A stretch of DNA of 64,000 nucleotides from Calothrix sp. 336/3 (GCF_000734895.2 NZ_CP011382.1:5496700-5560699), one strand, 5' to 3'; shown: positions 22,781 through 32,219, counted from the first letter of the stretch. Numbers and translations: made by a program. Notes: a model not told the origin generated them from the sequence alone.

Positions 22781-25124
22781 AGAAATCAGGATTCGAGGAA
22801 CAGTTCAAGGTGTGGGTTTTCGTCCTACAGTCTATCGTTTGGCAAAACTGTGGAACTTAAAAGGTGAGGTGAGAAATGATGGGGAAGGTGTTTTGATTCG
22901 TGTCTGTGGTAGTCAGGAATCTATCGAAAATTTTCTAGCAAATCTACAAGTAGAATCTCCACCTTTGTCTATAATTCAAGATATTAGCCGTACAATTTGT
23001 CAGCAAGAAATTGATTTTACTGACTTTACAATTGTTTCCAGTGTCGATAGTCAAATTCACACAGAAATTGCTGCGGATGCTGCAACTTGTCCCCAATGTA
23101 AACAAGAAATTTTTGACCCCTTTAATCGCTATTTTCGCTATCCTTTTACCAACTGCACCCACTGTGGACCACGCTTCAGTATTATTCGTGCCATTCCCTA
23201 TGATAGATGTAATACCAGTATGTCTGCCTTTGGGATATGTGATGATTGTGCTAAAGAATACCAGGATGTGAGCGATCGCCGTTTTCATGCTCAACCCATT
23301 GCTTGTCATATCTGCGGTCCAACTGCTTGGTTAGAAAGGAGCGATCGCCAACCAATAACCGCTTCGATGTTTTCTATGCTAGATGATGTGGATGCGGTTT
23401 GTACTCTCCTGCAACGGGGGAAAATAGTTGCCATTAAAGGTATTGGTGGTTTCCATCTTGCTTGTGATGCTACCCAAGAAACTGCTGTTAATCAATTACG
23501 TCAACGCAAACAAAGATATCACAAACCCTTTGCTTTGATGGCAAGGGATATGGAAATTATCGATAAATATTGCCTAGTTGGGGAGTTGGAAAAAGATATT
23601 TTACAGAGTGCTGCTGCACCAATTGTTTTATTAAGAAAAAGAACTGATAATCAGGCGAAAATTCCCATAGCTGCATCCGTTGCACCCCAACAAAATACCC
23701 TGGGATTCCTCCTTCCTTACACACCACTCCATCATTTAATTCTCAGACGTATGGGTCGTCCCATAGTTTTTACAAGTGGGAATATCAGCGATGAACCACA
23801 ATGTATTGATAACGCAGAAGCTCAAGAGAAGTTAGGAAAAATAGCAGACTATTTTCTCTTCCACAATCGGGATATTGTCAACCGTATTGATGATTCCGTA
23901 GTCAGAGTGAATCAACAACAAATCCAAGTCATTCGTCGCAGTCGAGGATACGCACCCACATCAATCCAATTACCTCTAGATTTTGCCCACTCTCCTAATA
24001 TTTTAGCCATGGGAGGTGAGTTAAAAAATACTTTTTGTTTGTTGTCCCAGGGAAAAGCTACTTTATCCCAACATCTCGGTGATTTAGAAAATCATTCGAC
24101 TTGGAATGACTATCAAAAAACCTTAGAATTATATCTGAATCTATTTAATCATAATAGTCAATATATTGCCATAGATAAACATCCCGAATATTTATCTAGC
24201 AAATTGGGTAAAGAGTTAGCCGCAACTCAGGAAATTCCCCTTATTTCTATTCAACATCATCACGCTCATATCGCAGCTTGTATGGTAGAAAATCATCTAC
24301 CTTTAAATACATCACCTGTATTAGGTATTGCCTGTGACGGTTTAGGATATGGGGAAGATAATACACTATGGGGTGGGGAATTTATTCTCGCTGATTATCG
24401 CAGTTTTCAGAGATTAGCCCGGTTTAAACCCATGGCGATGATAGGTGGAAAACAAGCGATTTACCAACCTTGGCGAAATACTTACGCCCATTTAAAATCT
24501 ATCGATAACTGGGATATTATCTGTGCAAAATATGCTGATTTAGAGATAATTGATTTTCTCAAACATCAACCTCTCGCTTTACTGGATAAATTAATTACCC
24601 AGAGTATAAATACCCCTCTCACATCATCCCTGGGGCGCTTATTTGATGCTGTTGCCGCAGCGATGGGGATATGTTGTCAAGCATCTCATTACGAAGGACA
24701 AGCAGCAATCGCAATGGAAGCATTGATAGATATAGATGTTTGGAATTATCGTGAAGAAATTGGAATATATCCTTTTAAATTTAATTTATTAGATACAATT
24801 TATTCTATAGATGCTCAAACTATCTGGCAACTATTATTGGATGATTTACAACAGCACAAACCACAAAAACTGATTGCTGCTAAATTTCATCTTAGTCTCG
24901 CCTATGCCATCACAAACATGGTAGAAATACTTTGTCAAAAGCATGATATTAAATATGTTGCCTTCAGTGGCGGAGTATTTCAAAATCAAACTCTCTTAAA
25001 CCTGACAATTAACTATTTACAACATCTTAAAATTACGCCTCTGACTCATAGTTTAATACCCAGTAATGATGGAGGGATTGCCCTAGGACAGGCGGTAATT
25101 ACTGCTGCTAGAAATATCAATTAA
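22770..25124 (+). CDS. hypF: [NiFe] hydrogenase maturation carbamoyltransferase HypF
   Basis: HypF turns carbamoyl phosphate into a carbamoyl adenylate and transfers it to HypE, the source of the cyanide ligands of the NiFe site. All four parts are visible in 784 residues. They are an acylphosphatase domain with VQGVGFRPTV (about 12-21); two zinc-finger units (CPQC, CTHC, CDDC, CHIC, about 107-185); a YrdC-like nucleotide-binding domain with KGIGGFHLACDA; and a Kae1-like domain with HHHAHIAA and GVFQNQTLL. Full length. It starts inside the end of the NHL gene and is followed by hypC after 17 bases. Confidence 0.98.
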   Translation: MVVEEIRIRGTVQGVGFRPTVYRLAKLWNLKGEVRNDGEGVLIRVCGSQESIENFLANLQVESPPLSIIQDISRTICQQEIDFTDFTIVSSVDSQIHTEIAADAATCPQCKQEIFDPFNRYFRYPFTNCTHCGPRFSIIRAIPYDRCNTSMSAFGICDDCAKEYQDVSDRRFHAQPIACHICGPTAWLERSDRQPITASMFSMLDDVDAVCTLLQRGKIVAIKGIGGFHLACDATQETAVNQLRQRKQRYHKPFALMARDMEIIDKYCLVGELEKDILQSAAAPIVLLRKRTDNQAKIPIAASVAPQQNTLGFLLPYTPLHHLILRRMGRPIVFTSGNISDEPQCIDNAEAQEKLGKIADYFLFHNRDIVNRIDDSVVRVNQQQIQVIRRSRGYAPTSIQLPLDFAHSPNILAMGGELKNTFCLLSQGKATLSQHLGDLENHSTWNDYQKTLELYLNLFNHNSQYIAIDKHPEYLSSKLGKELAATQEIPLISIQHHHAHIAACMVENHLPLNTSPVLGIACDGLGYGEDNTLWGGEFILADYRSFQRLARFKPMAMIGGKQAIYQPWRNTYAHLKSIDNWDIICAKYADLEIIDFLKHQPLALLDKLITQSINTPLTSSLGRLFDAVAAAMGICCQASHYEGQAAIAMEALIDIDVWNYREEIGIYPFKFNLLDTIYSIDAQTIWQLLLDDLQQHKPQKLIAAKFHLSLAYAITNMVEILCQKHDIKYVAFSGGVFQNQTLLNLTINYLQHLKITPLTHSLIPSNDGGIALGQAVITAARNIN

Positions 25125-25141
25125 TAACTGAGGAAATACAA

Positions 25142-25396
25142 ATGTGTCTGGGAATACCTGGTCAAATTGTTGAAATTACAGATGTGGTGAAAAAATTAGC
25201 AATGGTTGATGTCGGTGGAGTGAAGCGTCAAATTAATATTGCTTGTATTGTCGATGCTGCCCACCCTCCAGAATCTTGCATTGGTGATTGGGTATTAGTT
25301 CATGTTGGCTTTGCTATGAGTCGAATTAATGAAGAACAGGCAGCAGAAACGATGAAATTATTAGCAGAATTAGCCCAAATTATGCAGGTAAATTAA
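25142..25396 (+). CDS. hypC: hydrogenase maturation chaperone HypC
   Basis: An 84-residue chaperone that forms the HypC-HypD complex on which Fe(CN)2CO is assembled, and delivers it to the large subunit. The diagnostic N-terminus MCLGIPGQ has the essential Cys2, and VLVHVGFAMSRI carries the conserved His (residue 54). Ribosome-binding-like GAGGAAA lies just upstream of the ATG. Placed between hypF and hypD with short gaps. Confidence 0.98.
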   Translation: MCLGIPGQIVEITDVVKKLAMVDVGGVKRQINIACIVDAAHPPESCIGDWVLVHVGFAMSRINEEQAAETMKLLAELAQIMQVN

Positions 25397-25421
25397 CTGA
25401 ATTTGAGCAGGATAATCCCAG

Positions 25422-26567
25422 ATGAAATATGTTGATGAATTCCGACAACCCGGAGCTGCGATCGCCATCCTTAAAGAAATTACCAAACTGAGTCAATCTC
25501 TCAGTCAACCTCTGAAAATTATGGAGATATGCGGAGGACATACCCATTCAATTTTTAAGTATGGTATTGAAGAAATTTTACCTGATAATATTGAATTAAT
25601 TCATGGTCCGGGATGTCCAGTTTGTGTCATGCCAAAAGGTAGAATAGATGACGCAATTTTTCTTGCCCAACATCCCCAGGTTATCTTTACCACTTTTGGT
25701 GATACCATGCGTGTTCCGGGTTCTGAATATAGTTTACTTCAAGCCAAAGCTTTGGGTGCAGATATTCGGATGGTATATTCACCCTTAGATAATATTAAAA
25801 TTGCTCAAGATAATCCTGATAAAGAAGTTATATTTTTCGCCATTGGTTTTGAAACTACCGCCCCTAGTACAGCATTAACTATTCTCCAAGCTGCTGGGGA
25901 AAATTTGCCAAACTTTAGTATGTTTTCCAACCATGTACTAGTAATTCCTGCTCTTAAAGCCTTACTAAATAATCCAGAATTACAGCTTGATGGTTTTGTT
26001 GGTCCTGGTCATGTCAGTATGGTAATTGGTAGTAAACCCTACGAATTTATAGCTAAAGAATATCATAAACCAATCGTCATTTCTGGATTTGAACCATTAG
26101 ATATTCTGCAATCAATTTGGATGTTACTACAACAAATTATTCAGAATCGTTGCCAAGTGGAAAATCAATATGATCGTATTGTCGTCAATTCTGGGAATTC
26201 TGCTGCTCTGCAAGCGATGAATCAAGTATTTGTCCCCAGGGATACTTTTGAATGGCGAGGTTTAGGAGACATACCATTCTCTGGTTTAAAAATTCGTCCA
26301 GAATATGCTCAATATGATGCAGAATGCAAATTTAGTCTTCCTAGTAACAAAGTTCAGGATAAAAAAGCTTGTCAGTGTGGAAAAATTCTCCAAGGAGTTA
26401 TGAAACCTTGGCAATGCAAAGTTTTCGGTACAGCTTGCACTCCAGAAACCCCTATGGGTGCTTGTATGGTGTCTTCTGAAGGTGCTTGTGCTGCTTACTA
26501 TAAATATGGTCGTTTGGGTAAATTTACATCAAGTAATTTATCACCAGCCAATTCAATTTCTGTCTAA
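25422..26567 (+). CDS. hypD: hydrogenase maturation protein HypD
   Basis: A 381-residue Fe-S scaffold on which the iron of the NiFe site receives its CN and CO ligands. Key motifs are present: MEICGGHTH (about 35-43, the HypD Cys), GPGCPVCVMP (about 64-73, redox-active pair), and the C-terminal four-cysteine cluster region with CQCG, PWQCKVFGTACTPETP and GACMVSSEGACAAYY. Length is normal. It follows hypC by 25 bases and precedes the tautomerase gene by 16 bases. Confidence 0.98.
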   Translation: MKYVDEFRQPGAAIAILKEITKLSQSLSQPLKIMEICGGHTHSIFKYGIEEILPDNIELIHGPGCPVCVMPKGRIDDAIFLAQHPQVIFTTFGDTMRVPGSEYSLLQAKALGADIRMVYSPLDNIKIAQDNPDKEVIFFAIGFETTAPSTALTILQAAGENLPNFSMFSNHVLVIPALKALLNNPELQLDGFVGPGHVSMVIGSKPYEFIAKEYHKPIVISGFEPLDILQSIWMLLQQIIQNRCQVENQYDRIVVNSGNSAALQAMNQVFVPRDTFEWRGLGDIPFSGLKIRPEYAQYDAECKFSLPSNKVQDKKACQCGKILQGVMKPWQCKVFGTACTPETPMGACMVSSEGACAAYYKYGRLGKFTSSNLSPANSISV

Positions 26568-26583
26568 ATTAGTGAGGTAAAAT

Positions 26584-26799
26584 ATGCCATTTATTACTGT
26601 CCAAATTGCCAAAGGTCATTCTATTGAGAAGAAACGCCAATTAGTTAAAGCTTTAACAGATACATTAGTAGATACCCTCGGCAGTAAACCTGAATGTATT
26701 ACTATTCATATTGATGAATTTGAACGAGATAATTGGGCTGTTGGAGGTACTTTACACTCGGATAAGCATGGTGGTAGACATGTGGAAAAAGGTGTTTAA
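26584..26799 (+). CDS. 4-oxalocrotonate tautomerase-like protein in the hyp cluster
   Basis: A 71-residue protein of the 4-OT/tautomerase superfamily. Met is followed by Pro2 (MPFITVQIAKGHS), which becomes the catalytic N-terminal base after Met removal. The beta-alpha-beta fold and the GHSIEKKRQLVKAL helix are typical. The C-terminal GTLHSDKHGGRHVEKGV is longer and His-rich compared with classic 62-residue enzymes. A gene of this kind also sits between hypD and hypE in Nostoc/Anabaena, so the linkage is conserved, but its part in hydrogenase biology is unknown. Confidence 0.88.
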   Translation: MPFITVQIAKGHSIEKKRQLVKALTDTLVDTLGSKPECITIHIDEFERDNWAVGGTLHSDKHGGRHVEKGV

Positions 26800-27243
26800 T
26801 TCTAGGTAGTAAATACAGAGATTCGCTATTTCTGTTTTTTGTATAGACTACAATTTATGCTGACATTTTTCCTATTATGGGGTGGTTATAACGGATTAAA
26901 CAATGCACTAAATATCTGCAATTTTTGCATTATGCTATCACCTCCATGAGGATAATAAAGGGGTAAGGAATATCCACACCCCTATTTATATTCATAAATT
27001 AATAGCAAATATGTATGGAATAAAGTTATATTTCAGCCCACATTTTTACAAAATAGTCAGGGTTGATTTACAAATATGTTTAAATTATTCACTAATGTCT
27101 GATAAATTCGCCTCTACAACCTCTGAATGTAAGTTTCATAGAGAGATATGATAAATCTATTTAAGACACTTCACAGGATTAATTCCAGCAATTCTCATAA
27201 CTGAATACATCTTATTCCTCTATCTATATTTATAGTCCAAAAT
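26800..27243. other. gap inside the hyp cluster
   Basis: About 440 AT-rich bases between the tautomerase gene and hypE with no supported gene. An imperfect hairpin, AGGGGT (26959-26964) against ACCCCT (26978-26983) with an inner GGA/TCC, could act as a transcription terminator or attenuator. hypE and hypA may then have their own promoter. No ribosome-binding-site/ORF pair was found. Confidence 0.45.
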
Positions 27244-28317
27244 ATGCAAATTATTCCTCAAATGAATCAAAATAACAAGCATAAAAATAAAATTCGTGAT
27301 ACCCATATTACCCTTGCCCATGGCAGTGGTGGTCAAGCAATGCGAGATTTAATTAATAGTGTATTTGTCAAGACTTTTAATAATACTTATTTAGATAAAT
27401 TAGAAGACCAAGCAATATTTGATATTCCTCAATTGGCGGCATATGGAAATCAGCTAGCATTTACCACAGATTCCTATGTTGTAGACCCCTTATTTTTTCC
27501 CGGTGGAGATATTGGGACTCTAGCAATTAACGGAACAATTAATGATTTAGCAGTCAGTGGAGCTATACCTTTATATATTTCCTGCGGTGTAATTTTAGAA
27601 GAGGGTTTCCCCATTGATATTCTGTACAAAATTACTGAAAATATGCAAATTGCTGCCCAAAATGCAGGGGTAAAAATTGTCACGGGAGACACAAAAGTGG
27701 TCCATCGTGGTGCTGTAGATAAGCTATTTATTAATACTACTGGAATTGGAATTATTCGAGAAAATATTCACATCTCATCCCACAATATCCAGCCCGGAGA
27801 TGCCATTATTATTAACGGTGAAATTGGCAATCATGGTACAGCAATTTTAGCTGCTCGTGGAGAATTAGCCTTAGAAACAGAAATTACAACTGATTGTCAA
27901 CCTCTCCATGATTTAGTACAAAAAATATTAAATGTTTGTCCACAAGTTCATGGAATGCGTGATGTCACTCGCGGTGGTTTAGCTACAGTCATGAATGAAT
28001 TTGCTCAAACTAGTCATGTGGGTATTAGCTTAGATGAAACTGCCATTCCTGTGAGGGAGGAAGTGAAAGGTTTCTGTGAAATTCTCGGTTTAGAACCCTT
28101 ATATTTAGCAAATGAAGGTAAGTTAGTTGTGGTGTTACCTGCTGAGAATGTGAATAGGGTTCTCGATGTTATGAAGTCTCATCCCGCAGGGAAAAATGCT
28201 TGCGTAATTGGTACAGTAGTGGCAACCCATCCCGGAATTGTCTGTTTAAAAACGATTTTTGGTACCGAAAGAATTATTGATATGCTTGTTGGTGAGCAAT
28301 TACCTAGAATCTGTTAA
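27244..28317 (+). CDS. hypE: hydrogenase maturation protein HypE
   Basis: HypE accepts the carbamoyl group from HypF on its C-terminal cysteine and dehydrates it to thiocyanate, the CN donor. PurM/AIRS-like ATP-binding fold: LAHGSGGQAMRDLI near the N-terminus, FTTDSYVVDPLFFPGGDIG, TGDTKVVHRG and MRDVTRGGLATVMNE. The C-terminal end is PRIC, with the essential Cys as the last residue, so the protein is complete. The first ATG at 27244 gives 357 residues; a second at 27262 would remove six. hypA follows after nine bases. Confidence 0.98.
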   Translation: MQIIPQMNQNNKHKNKIRDTHITLAHGSGGQAMRDLINSVFVKTFNNTYLDKLEDQAIFDIPQLAAYGNQLAFTTDSYVVDPLFFPGGDIGTLAINGTINDLAVSGAIPLYISCGVILEEGFPIDILYKITENMQIAAQNAGVKIVTGDTKVVHRGAVDKLFINTTGIGIIRENIHISSHNIQPGDAIIINGEIGNHGTAILAARGELALETEITTDCQPLHDLVQKILNVCPQVHGMRDVTRGGLATVMNEFAQTSHVGISLDETAIPVREEVKGFCEILGLEPLYLANEGKLVVVLPAENVNRVLDVMKSHPAGKNACVIGTVVATHPGIVCLKTIFGTERIIDMLVGEQLPRIC

Positions 28318-28326
28318 CTATGAAAT

Positions 28327-28656
28327 ATGCATGAACTTGGTATTACTCAAAATATTGTGGCGATCGCCAGCGAATATGCTGAAGGGAAAAAAGTCAGTCG
28401 GGTATTACTAGAAATTGGTAAATTATCCGCAATTATGCCCGATGCTATCCGTTTTTGTTTTGATATTTGTTCCCAGGGTACGGTATTAGCAGAAGCAAAA
28501 TTAGAAATTAGAGAAATTTCTGGATTGGGAAAATGTCAAAATTGTGGAGCAGAAATTCCCCTGACACAACTATTTGGGCAATGTATTTGTGGTAGCACAA
28601 ACATTAGTTTAATTGCGGGGGAGGAACTCAAAATTAAGGAAATTGAGGTGGAATAA
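28327..28656 (+). CDS. hypA: hydrogenase nickel-incorporation protein HypA
   Basis: A 109-residue metallochaperone that, with HypB, inserts nickel into the hydrogenase large subunit. The N-terminus MHELG gives the nickel ligand His2. The zinc site comprises CQNC (about residues 73-76) and a second pair read here as CIC (GQCICGSTN), i.e. CxC where the family usually has CxxC. The C-terminus GEELKIKEIEVE is typical. The partner gene hypB, normally next, is absent: a convergent rubrerythrin gene follows. Last gene of the block. Confidence 0.96.
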   Translation: MHELGITQNIVAIASEYAEGKKVSRVLLEIGKLSAIMPDAIRFCFDICSQGTVLAEAKLEIREISGLGKCQNCGAEIPLTQLFGQCICGSTNISLIAGEELKIKEIEVE

Positions 28657-28678
28657 AGTCCCCTCCGTGGAGACTTTA
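28654..28678. terminator. hairpin between convergent hypA and rubrerythrin genes
   Basis: A ten-pair stem with one mismatch (TAAAGTCCCC against GGAGACTTTA, loop TCCGT) begins at the hypA stop codon. There is no long T run on the plus strand, so a bidirectional terminator is plausible but not certain. Confidence 0.4.
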
Positions 28679-28698
28679 AACCCGAATTTATACCACTT

Positions 28699-29412
28699 CT
28701 AAGCAGCTACTGGTTCTTGGTATGGTATAAATGTTTTCTTTGTCGCACCGCAAATGGGGCAATACCAATCTTCGGGAATCTCAGCAAAGGGGGTTCCTGG
28801 TGCAATTCCAGAATCAGGATCGCCAGTTACAGGATCGTAAATCATCGAACATTGACGACAAATCCATTTTTGGGTTGCAGGTTCACTTCCTGGAGCTTTA
28901 GTAGCGGGTGCTACACCACCTAATGCCTGTAATGCTTCCGTATACTGATTGGCATGGTGATGTTCAATGGGAGTCAGTAAGCCGAAATTGTGGGCTGCTT
29001 TGCGGAAAATTTGCGCGTGTTCGCGGGATTCTGCCTCTTGAGATTCAAACTCAGCTACCGCTTTGCTGTCTCTATCACTACGCGCTTGCTCAGTAAAATC
29101 CGGGTACATGGTGGTGTACTCGTAGGTTTCCCCTTCAATCGCTAATTCTAAACAACGAGCAGCGATCGCCTTCTTTTCTTCCTCTGTTAATTTACTGCTA
29201 TCTGCAATCACCAATTCGGGATGCATGAGTCGAAAATGGGCAAAAGCATGCTCAGTCTCTTGATTTGCTGTTTCTCGGAATAACTTGGATAACTCTGTCA
29301 TTCCTAACTGTCTTGTCACTTCCGCAAAGAATAAGTACTTGCGGTTTGCCATCGATTCCCCACCGAAAGCAGCTTCTAAATTCTTGGCAGTATTGGAATT
29401 TGACAAATCCAT
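28699..29412 (-). CDS. rbr: rubrerythrin
   Basis: A peroxide-reducing non-haem iron protein of 237 residues. The N-terminal ferritin-like di-iron domain (about 1-165) has GGESMANRKYLFFAE, ETANQETEHAFAH (Glu52-x-x-His55) and ESREHAQIF (Glu131/His132). The C-terminal rubredoxin domain has CRQC (Cys185/188) and CPIC (Cys218/221). Anabaena RbrA is of this type and protects against H2O2. Placement next to the hydrogenase-maturation genes fits protection of oxygen-sensitive metabolism, but it has its own promoter and runs towards them. Confidence 0.97.
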   Translation of the reverse strand: MDLSNSNTAKNLEAAFGGESMANRKYLFFAEVTRQLGMTELSKLFRETANQETEHAFAHFRLMHPELVIADSSKLTEEEKKAIAARCLELAIEGETYEYTTMYPDFTEQARSDRDSKAVAEFESQEAESREHAQIFRKAAHNFGLLTPIEHHHANQYTEALQALGGVAPATKAPGSEPATQKWICRQCSMIYDPVTGDPDSGIAPGTPFAEIPEDWYCPICGATKKTFIPYQEPVAA

Positions 29413-29656
29413 AGGTTTCTCCTCTCTGAATTATCTCGGCTTAATCCGAAGTCGTTATGACTATGAGTTTAGCACAAGATTTGTGGATGACAAGGAGAAA
29501 TTAATTTTATCTCAAGGAATTAAAATGAGTATCCGCTCCAAAAATTGGGGTAGAGGGGAAACCAGAATGTAAGTTGTGTGTACAGAACGTAACAAAACAT
29601 ACTTTGACAACCATGTTTCGATGACTCGTCCCATACAGAGGCAATAAGCAACTCAA

Positions 29657-30043
29657 TCACCCTCGCAATTGAGCGAGCATGGCAGCAGGATTCCAATAAG
29701 CTCGGGTGGTGTGAATTTTGCCGTCTTCGTTCATCTCAAAAATGGTAATTCCGGCAAAGGTGACGGTTTTACCGCTTTTACTAATGCCTTGGGTAGTCCA
29801 TTTCACCGCAGCACTATTGGGAGCGAAAAAAATCGACTCGATCGCGGTTTCCAAAGACTCGAATACCATTTGCAATCTGCCGATAAATTCTTTGAATCCT
29901 TCGTGGACTTTGGCAGGTGGTTCACCTACGGGATCGTGACTGATAGCATCGGCAGCAAAGTGGGCAAGTACAGCTTCGGGGTTCATTGCTGCCAGGTTTT
30001 CGTAGTAGGAACGGACGATCGCTTCTATTTCGGTAGGGTTCAT
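29657..30043 (-). CDS. SnoaL-like/NTF2-fold protein
   Basis: A 128-residue NTF2-superfamily (SnoaL-like polyketide cyclase or ketosteroid isomerase-like) protein with IEAIVRSYYENLAAMNPEAVLAHFA (in pieces: IVRSYYENLAAMNPEAVLAH), DAISHDPVGEPP and FEMNEDGKIHTTRAYWNP. I set the start at the ATG complementary to 30041-30043; the frame extends to 30112, but the first 23 residues look like leader sequence. The substrate is unknown. The fold also serves ligand binding without catalysis. It lies downstream of recJ on the same strand, across a 115-base gap that contains ACTCATT repeats. Confidence 0.83.
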   Translation of the reverse strand: MNPTEIEAIVRSYYENLAAMNPEAVLAHFAADAISHDPVGEPPAKVHEGFKEFIGRLQMVFESLETAIESIFFAPNSAAVKWTTQGISKSGKTVTFAGITIFEMNEDGKIHTTRAYWNPAAMLAQLRG

Positions 30044-30124
30044 AGTTTCGGTGGAATTATCGAGCAACTTTACTATTTTTCCATCAAATCTCAATATTTT
30101 CGCGGAGTACAAGCTAGGAATAAA

Positions 30125-30166
30125 AATTACTTATTACTTACTACTCATTACTCATTACTCATTCAA
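30125..30166. repeat. short ACTCATT/ACTTATT tandem-like repeat
   Basis: Imperfect copies of TTACTCA/ACTTATT (TTACTTATTACTTACTACTC, then ATTACTCATTACTCATTC) between recJ and the SnoaL-like gene. Such low-complexity stretches are common in intergenic DNA of filamentous cyanobacteria. No function is claimed. Confidence 0.6.
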
Positions 30167-32219
30167 GATGTAACGCAGTCATGGCAGCTTGGATAATATT
30201 GTTATAAATTGGTAGAGAAATATCAATTTCTTTAGCTTCTTCCCGATTTTTTCCTAATAAACCAAATTGCTTTCCAGGTTCTACAACTAAAACATTACCT
30301 TCCGAATTTTTAATTCTAATTTCTGTATGGGAAGCATTCGTAAATATGCCGCAGCTATATTGCCTTTGTTGAAATTCAAAAGCTGCACGTTGGCAAGTTT
30401 CGCGCTTCTCCGAGCTAATTGGGGGAAGATTTCCCAGACGAACTCCGATTAATTCCAATTCAATATTAGTATTCCCATTGAAGTTATTTTCCCGCATTTT
30501 ATAGGCAATATCTAATCGTTGGGGTAAAGGAAAATAATCTCGCCATCGCCAAGCAATACCCTGAATTTCATATTGTTGGTGATTAATGATTTGGGCTACA
30601 GTCAACTTAATATGACCTTTGCCGACTATTTTTTGTGAAATAATTTTAACACCACTAGTCCAAAAAATTGGGTCAGGATTTTCAATTCCACAGGGTTCTA
30701 AGGCGTTGAGTTGATGATACAATTCCCTGGTAATCTGGTTAAGATTGGCTTGGGTATCAATTTTGAGTAAGGGTTTGAGGTGTTGGGGTTGTAAACACTG
30801 ATTAGCAAATTGACTTAAGCGCGATCGCAGTTTTTCTAAGTTCTCTGATGGTAGTGAAAATCCTCCGGCTGCTCTATGTCCTCCGTATTTACCGAGCAAC
30901 TCATGGCAAGCTTCCAATGCCTCAAAGATATTAAATTCAGGGATTCCCCGTGCTGAACCACGAATATGTAGCTCATCCTCATTAGTACCAATAAATACCG
31001 GGACTCCGTAACGTTCCACAAGACGGGAAGCCACAATCCCAATTACCCCGTGATGCCAGTTAGGTTGTACAACTACCAAAACTCTGTCATCCTGGAGAGA
31101 ATCCAGATATTCTGCTTCCACGAGGGCGATCGCCTGCTGTTCAATTTCTTCGCACATCTGCTGACGTTGCTGGTTAATAGCCTCACATTGAATTGCCATA
31201 TCCCAAGCAACAGCCATATCATCGGTGGTTAATAATTCGATGACAATCTGGGGATTACCAATTCTACCAATGGCATTGATGCGGGGACCGAGGCGAAATC
31301 CGATATCATCAGGTTTAAGGGAATTACTGGTAGTAGTTTGGATATTGGGGATGGGAATTTGGGGATTTTCCGTGATTTTGCCGCCATTTACCCCAGCAAC
31401 TTGAATTAATGCTTGAATTCCCGGTATTTTCGATGAAGGTAATTGCCGCAACCCGCGTTTTACCCAGCGACGATTTACCCCAGTTAAAGGTGCTAAGTCG
31501 GCGATCGTTCCCAGGGTAAACAATTCCAACATCGGTTTAATCATTCCCCCATTCAGTTGCCCTAGTTGCTGCGCCAGGGAAACCGCTAAAATATAGGCGA
31601 CACCCACACCTGCAACCCCACGGTACAGGGAATTTTCCGGTAGAAGTTTGGGGTTAAGAATGGCATTCGCTGGGGGTAACTGTTGGGGAATATCATGGTG
31701 ATCGGTGACAATTACCTTTAAACCTAGCTCCCTAGCTCTGGCAATGGGGGCGTAGGCGGAGATACCATTATCTACAGTTAGGACTAAACTGACACCTTCA
31801 GTGTGAAAATCTTCAATGATGCGATTATTAATCCCATAACCTTCATGCATCCGACTAGGGATAGCGTAATCTACCTTTGCACCCAACCAGCGTAAACATC
31901 TCAGTAACAAAGCGGTGCTAGTCATCCCATCAGCGTCATAGTCACCACAAATGGCAATCTTCTCCTGATTAGCGATCGCCATCTCTAATAATTCCACACT
32001 GGCAGCTAAATCGGGAAATTCTGTTAAAGGTGCAGGTAAATCTAGGGATTCTGGATCTAAAAATATTTTTGCCGTTTCTGGGGTATTAATTCCCCGATTA
32101 ATTAATAGTTGGTTAATCAGGGGTGATAGATGATTACTTTCTGCCATCCTTGCAGCTAATTCTTCCTGTTGGGGAAAAATATGCCAGCGTTGATTCGGTA
32201 GGGATTGGGAGGGTGACAT
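30159..32219 (-). CDS. recJ: single-stranded-DNA-specific exonuclease RecJ
   Basis: 5'-3' exonuclease of recombination and repair, 686 residues from the chosen start. The DHH-family motifs are visible: CGDYDADGMTSTALL (DYDADG at 93-98), VIVTDHHDIPQQLP and NAILNPK for metal binding, then DHHA1 with GKYGGHRAAGGFSL, and a C-terminal OB-like part. I chose the ATG complementary to 32217-32219 (MSPSQSLPNQRWHI) because the 22 residues upstream are atypical. The 5' side is followed by a cluster of palindromic repeats. Confidence 0.96.
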   Translation of the reverse strand: MSPSQSLPNQRWHIFPQQEELAARMAESNHLSPLINQLLINRGINTPETAKIFLDPESLDLPAPLTEFPDLAASVELLEMAIANQEKIAICGDYDADGMTSTALLLRCLRWLGAKVDYAIPSRMHEGYGINNRIIEDFHTEGVSLVLTVDNGISAYAPIARARELGLKVIVTDHHDIPQQLPPANAILNPKLLPENSLYRGVAGVGVAYILAVSLAQQLGQLNGGMIKPMLELFTLGTIADLAPLTGVNRRWVKRGLRQLPSSKIPGIQALIQVAGVNGGKITENPQIPIPNIQTTTSNSLKPDDIGFRLGPRINAIGRIGNPQIVIELLTTDDMAVAWDMAIQCEAINQQRQQMCEEIEQQAIALVEAEYLDSLQDDRVLVVVQPNWHHGVIGIVASRLVERYGVPVFIGTNEDELHIRGSARGIPEFNIFEALEACHELLGKYGGHRAAGGFSLPSENLEKLRSRLSQFANQCLQPQHLKPLLKIDTQANLNQITRELYHQLNALEPCGIENPDPIFWTSGVKIISQKIVGKGHIKLTVAQIINHQQYEIQGIAWRWRDYFPLPQRLDIAYKMRENNFNGNTNIELELIGVRLGNLPPISSEKRETCQRAAFEFQQRQYSCGIFTNASHTEIRIKNSEGNVLVVEPGKQFGLLGKNREEAKEIDISLPIYNNIIQAAMTALHLE

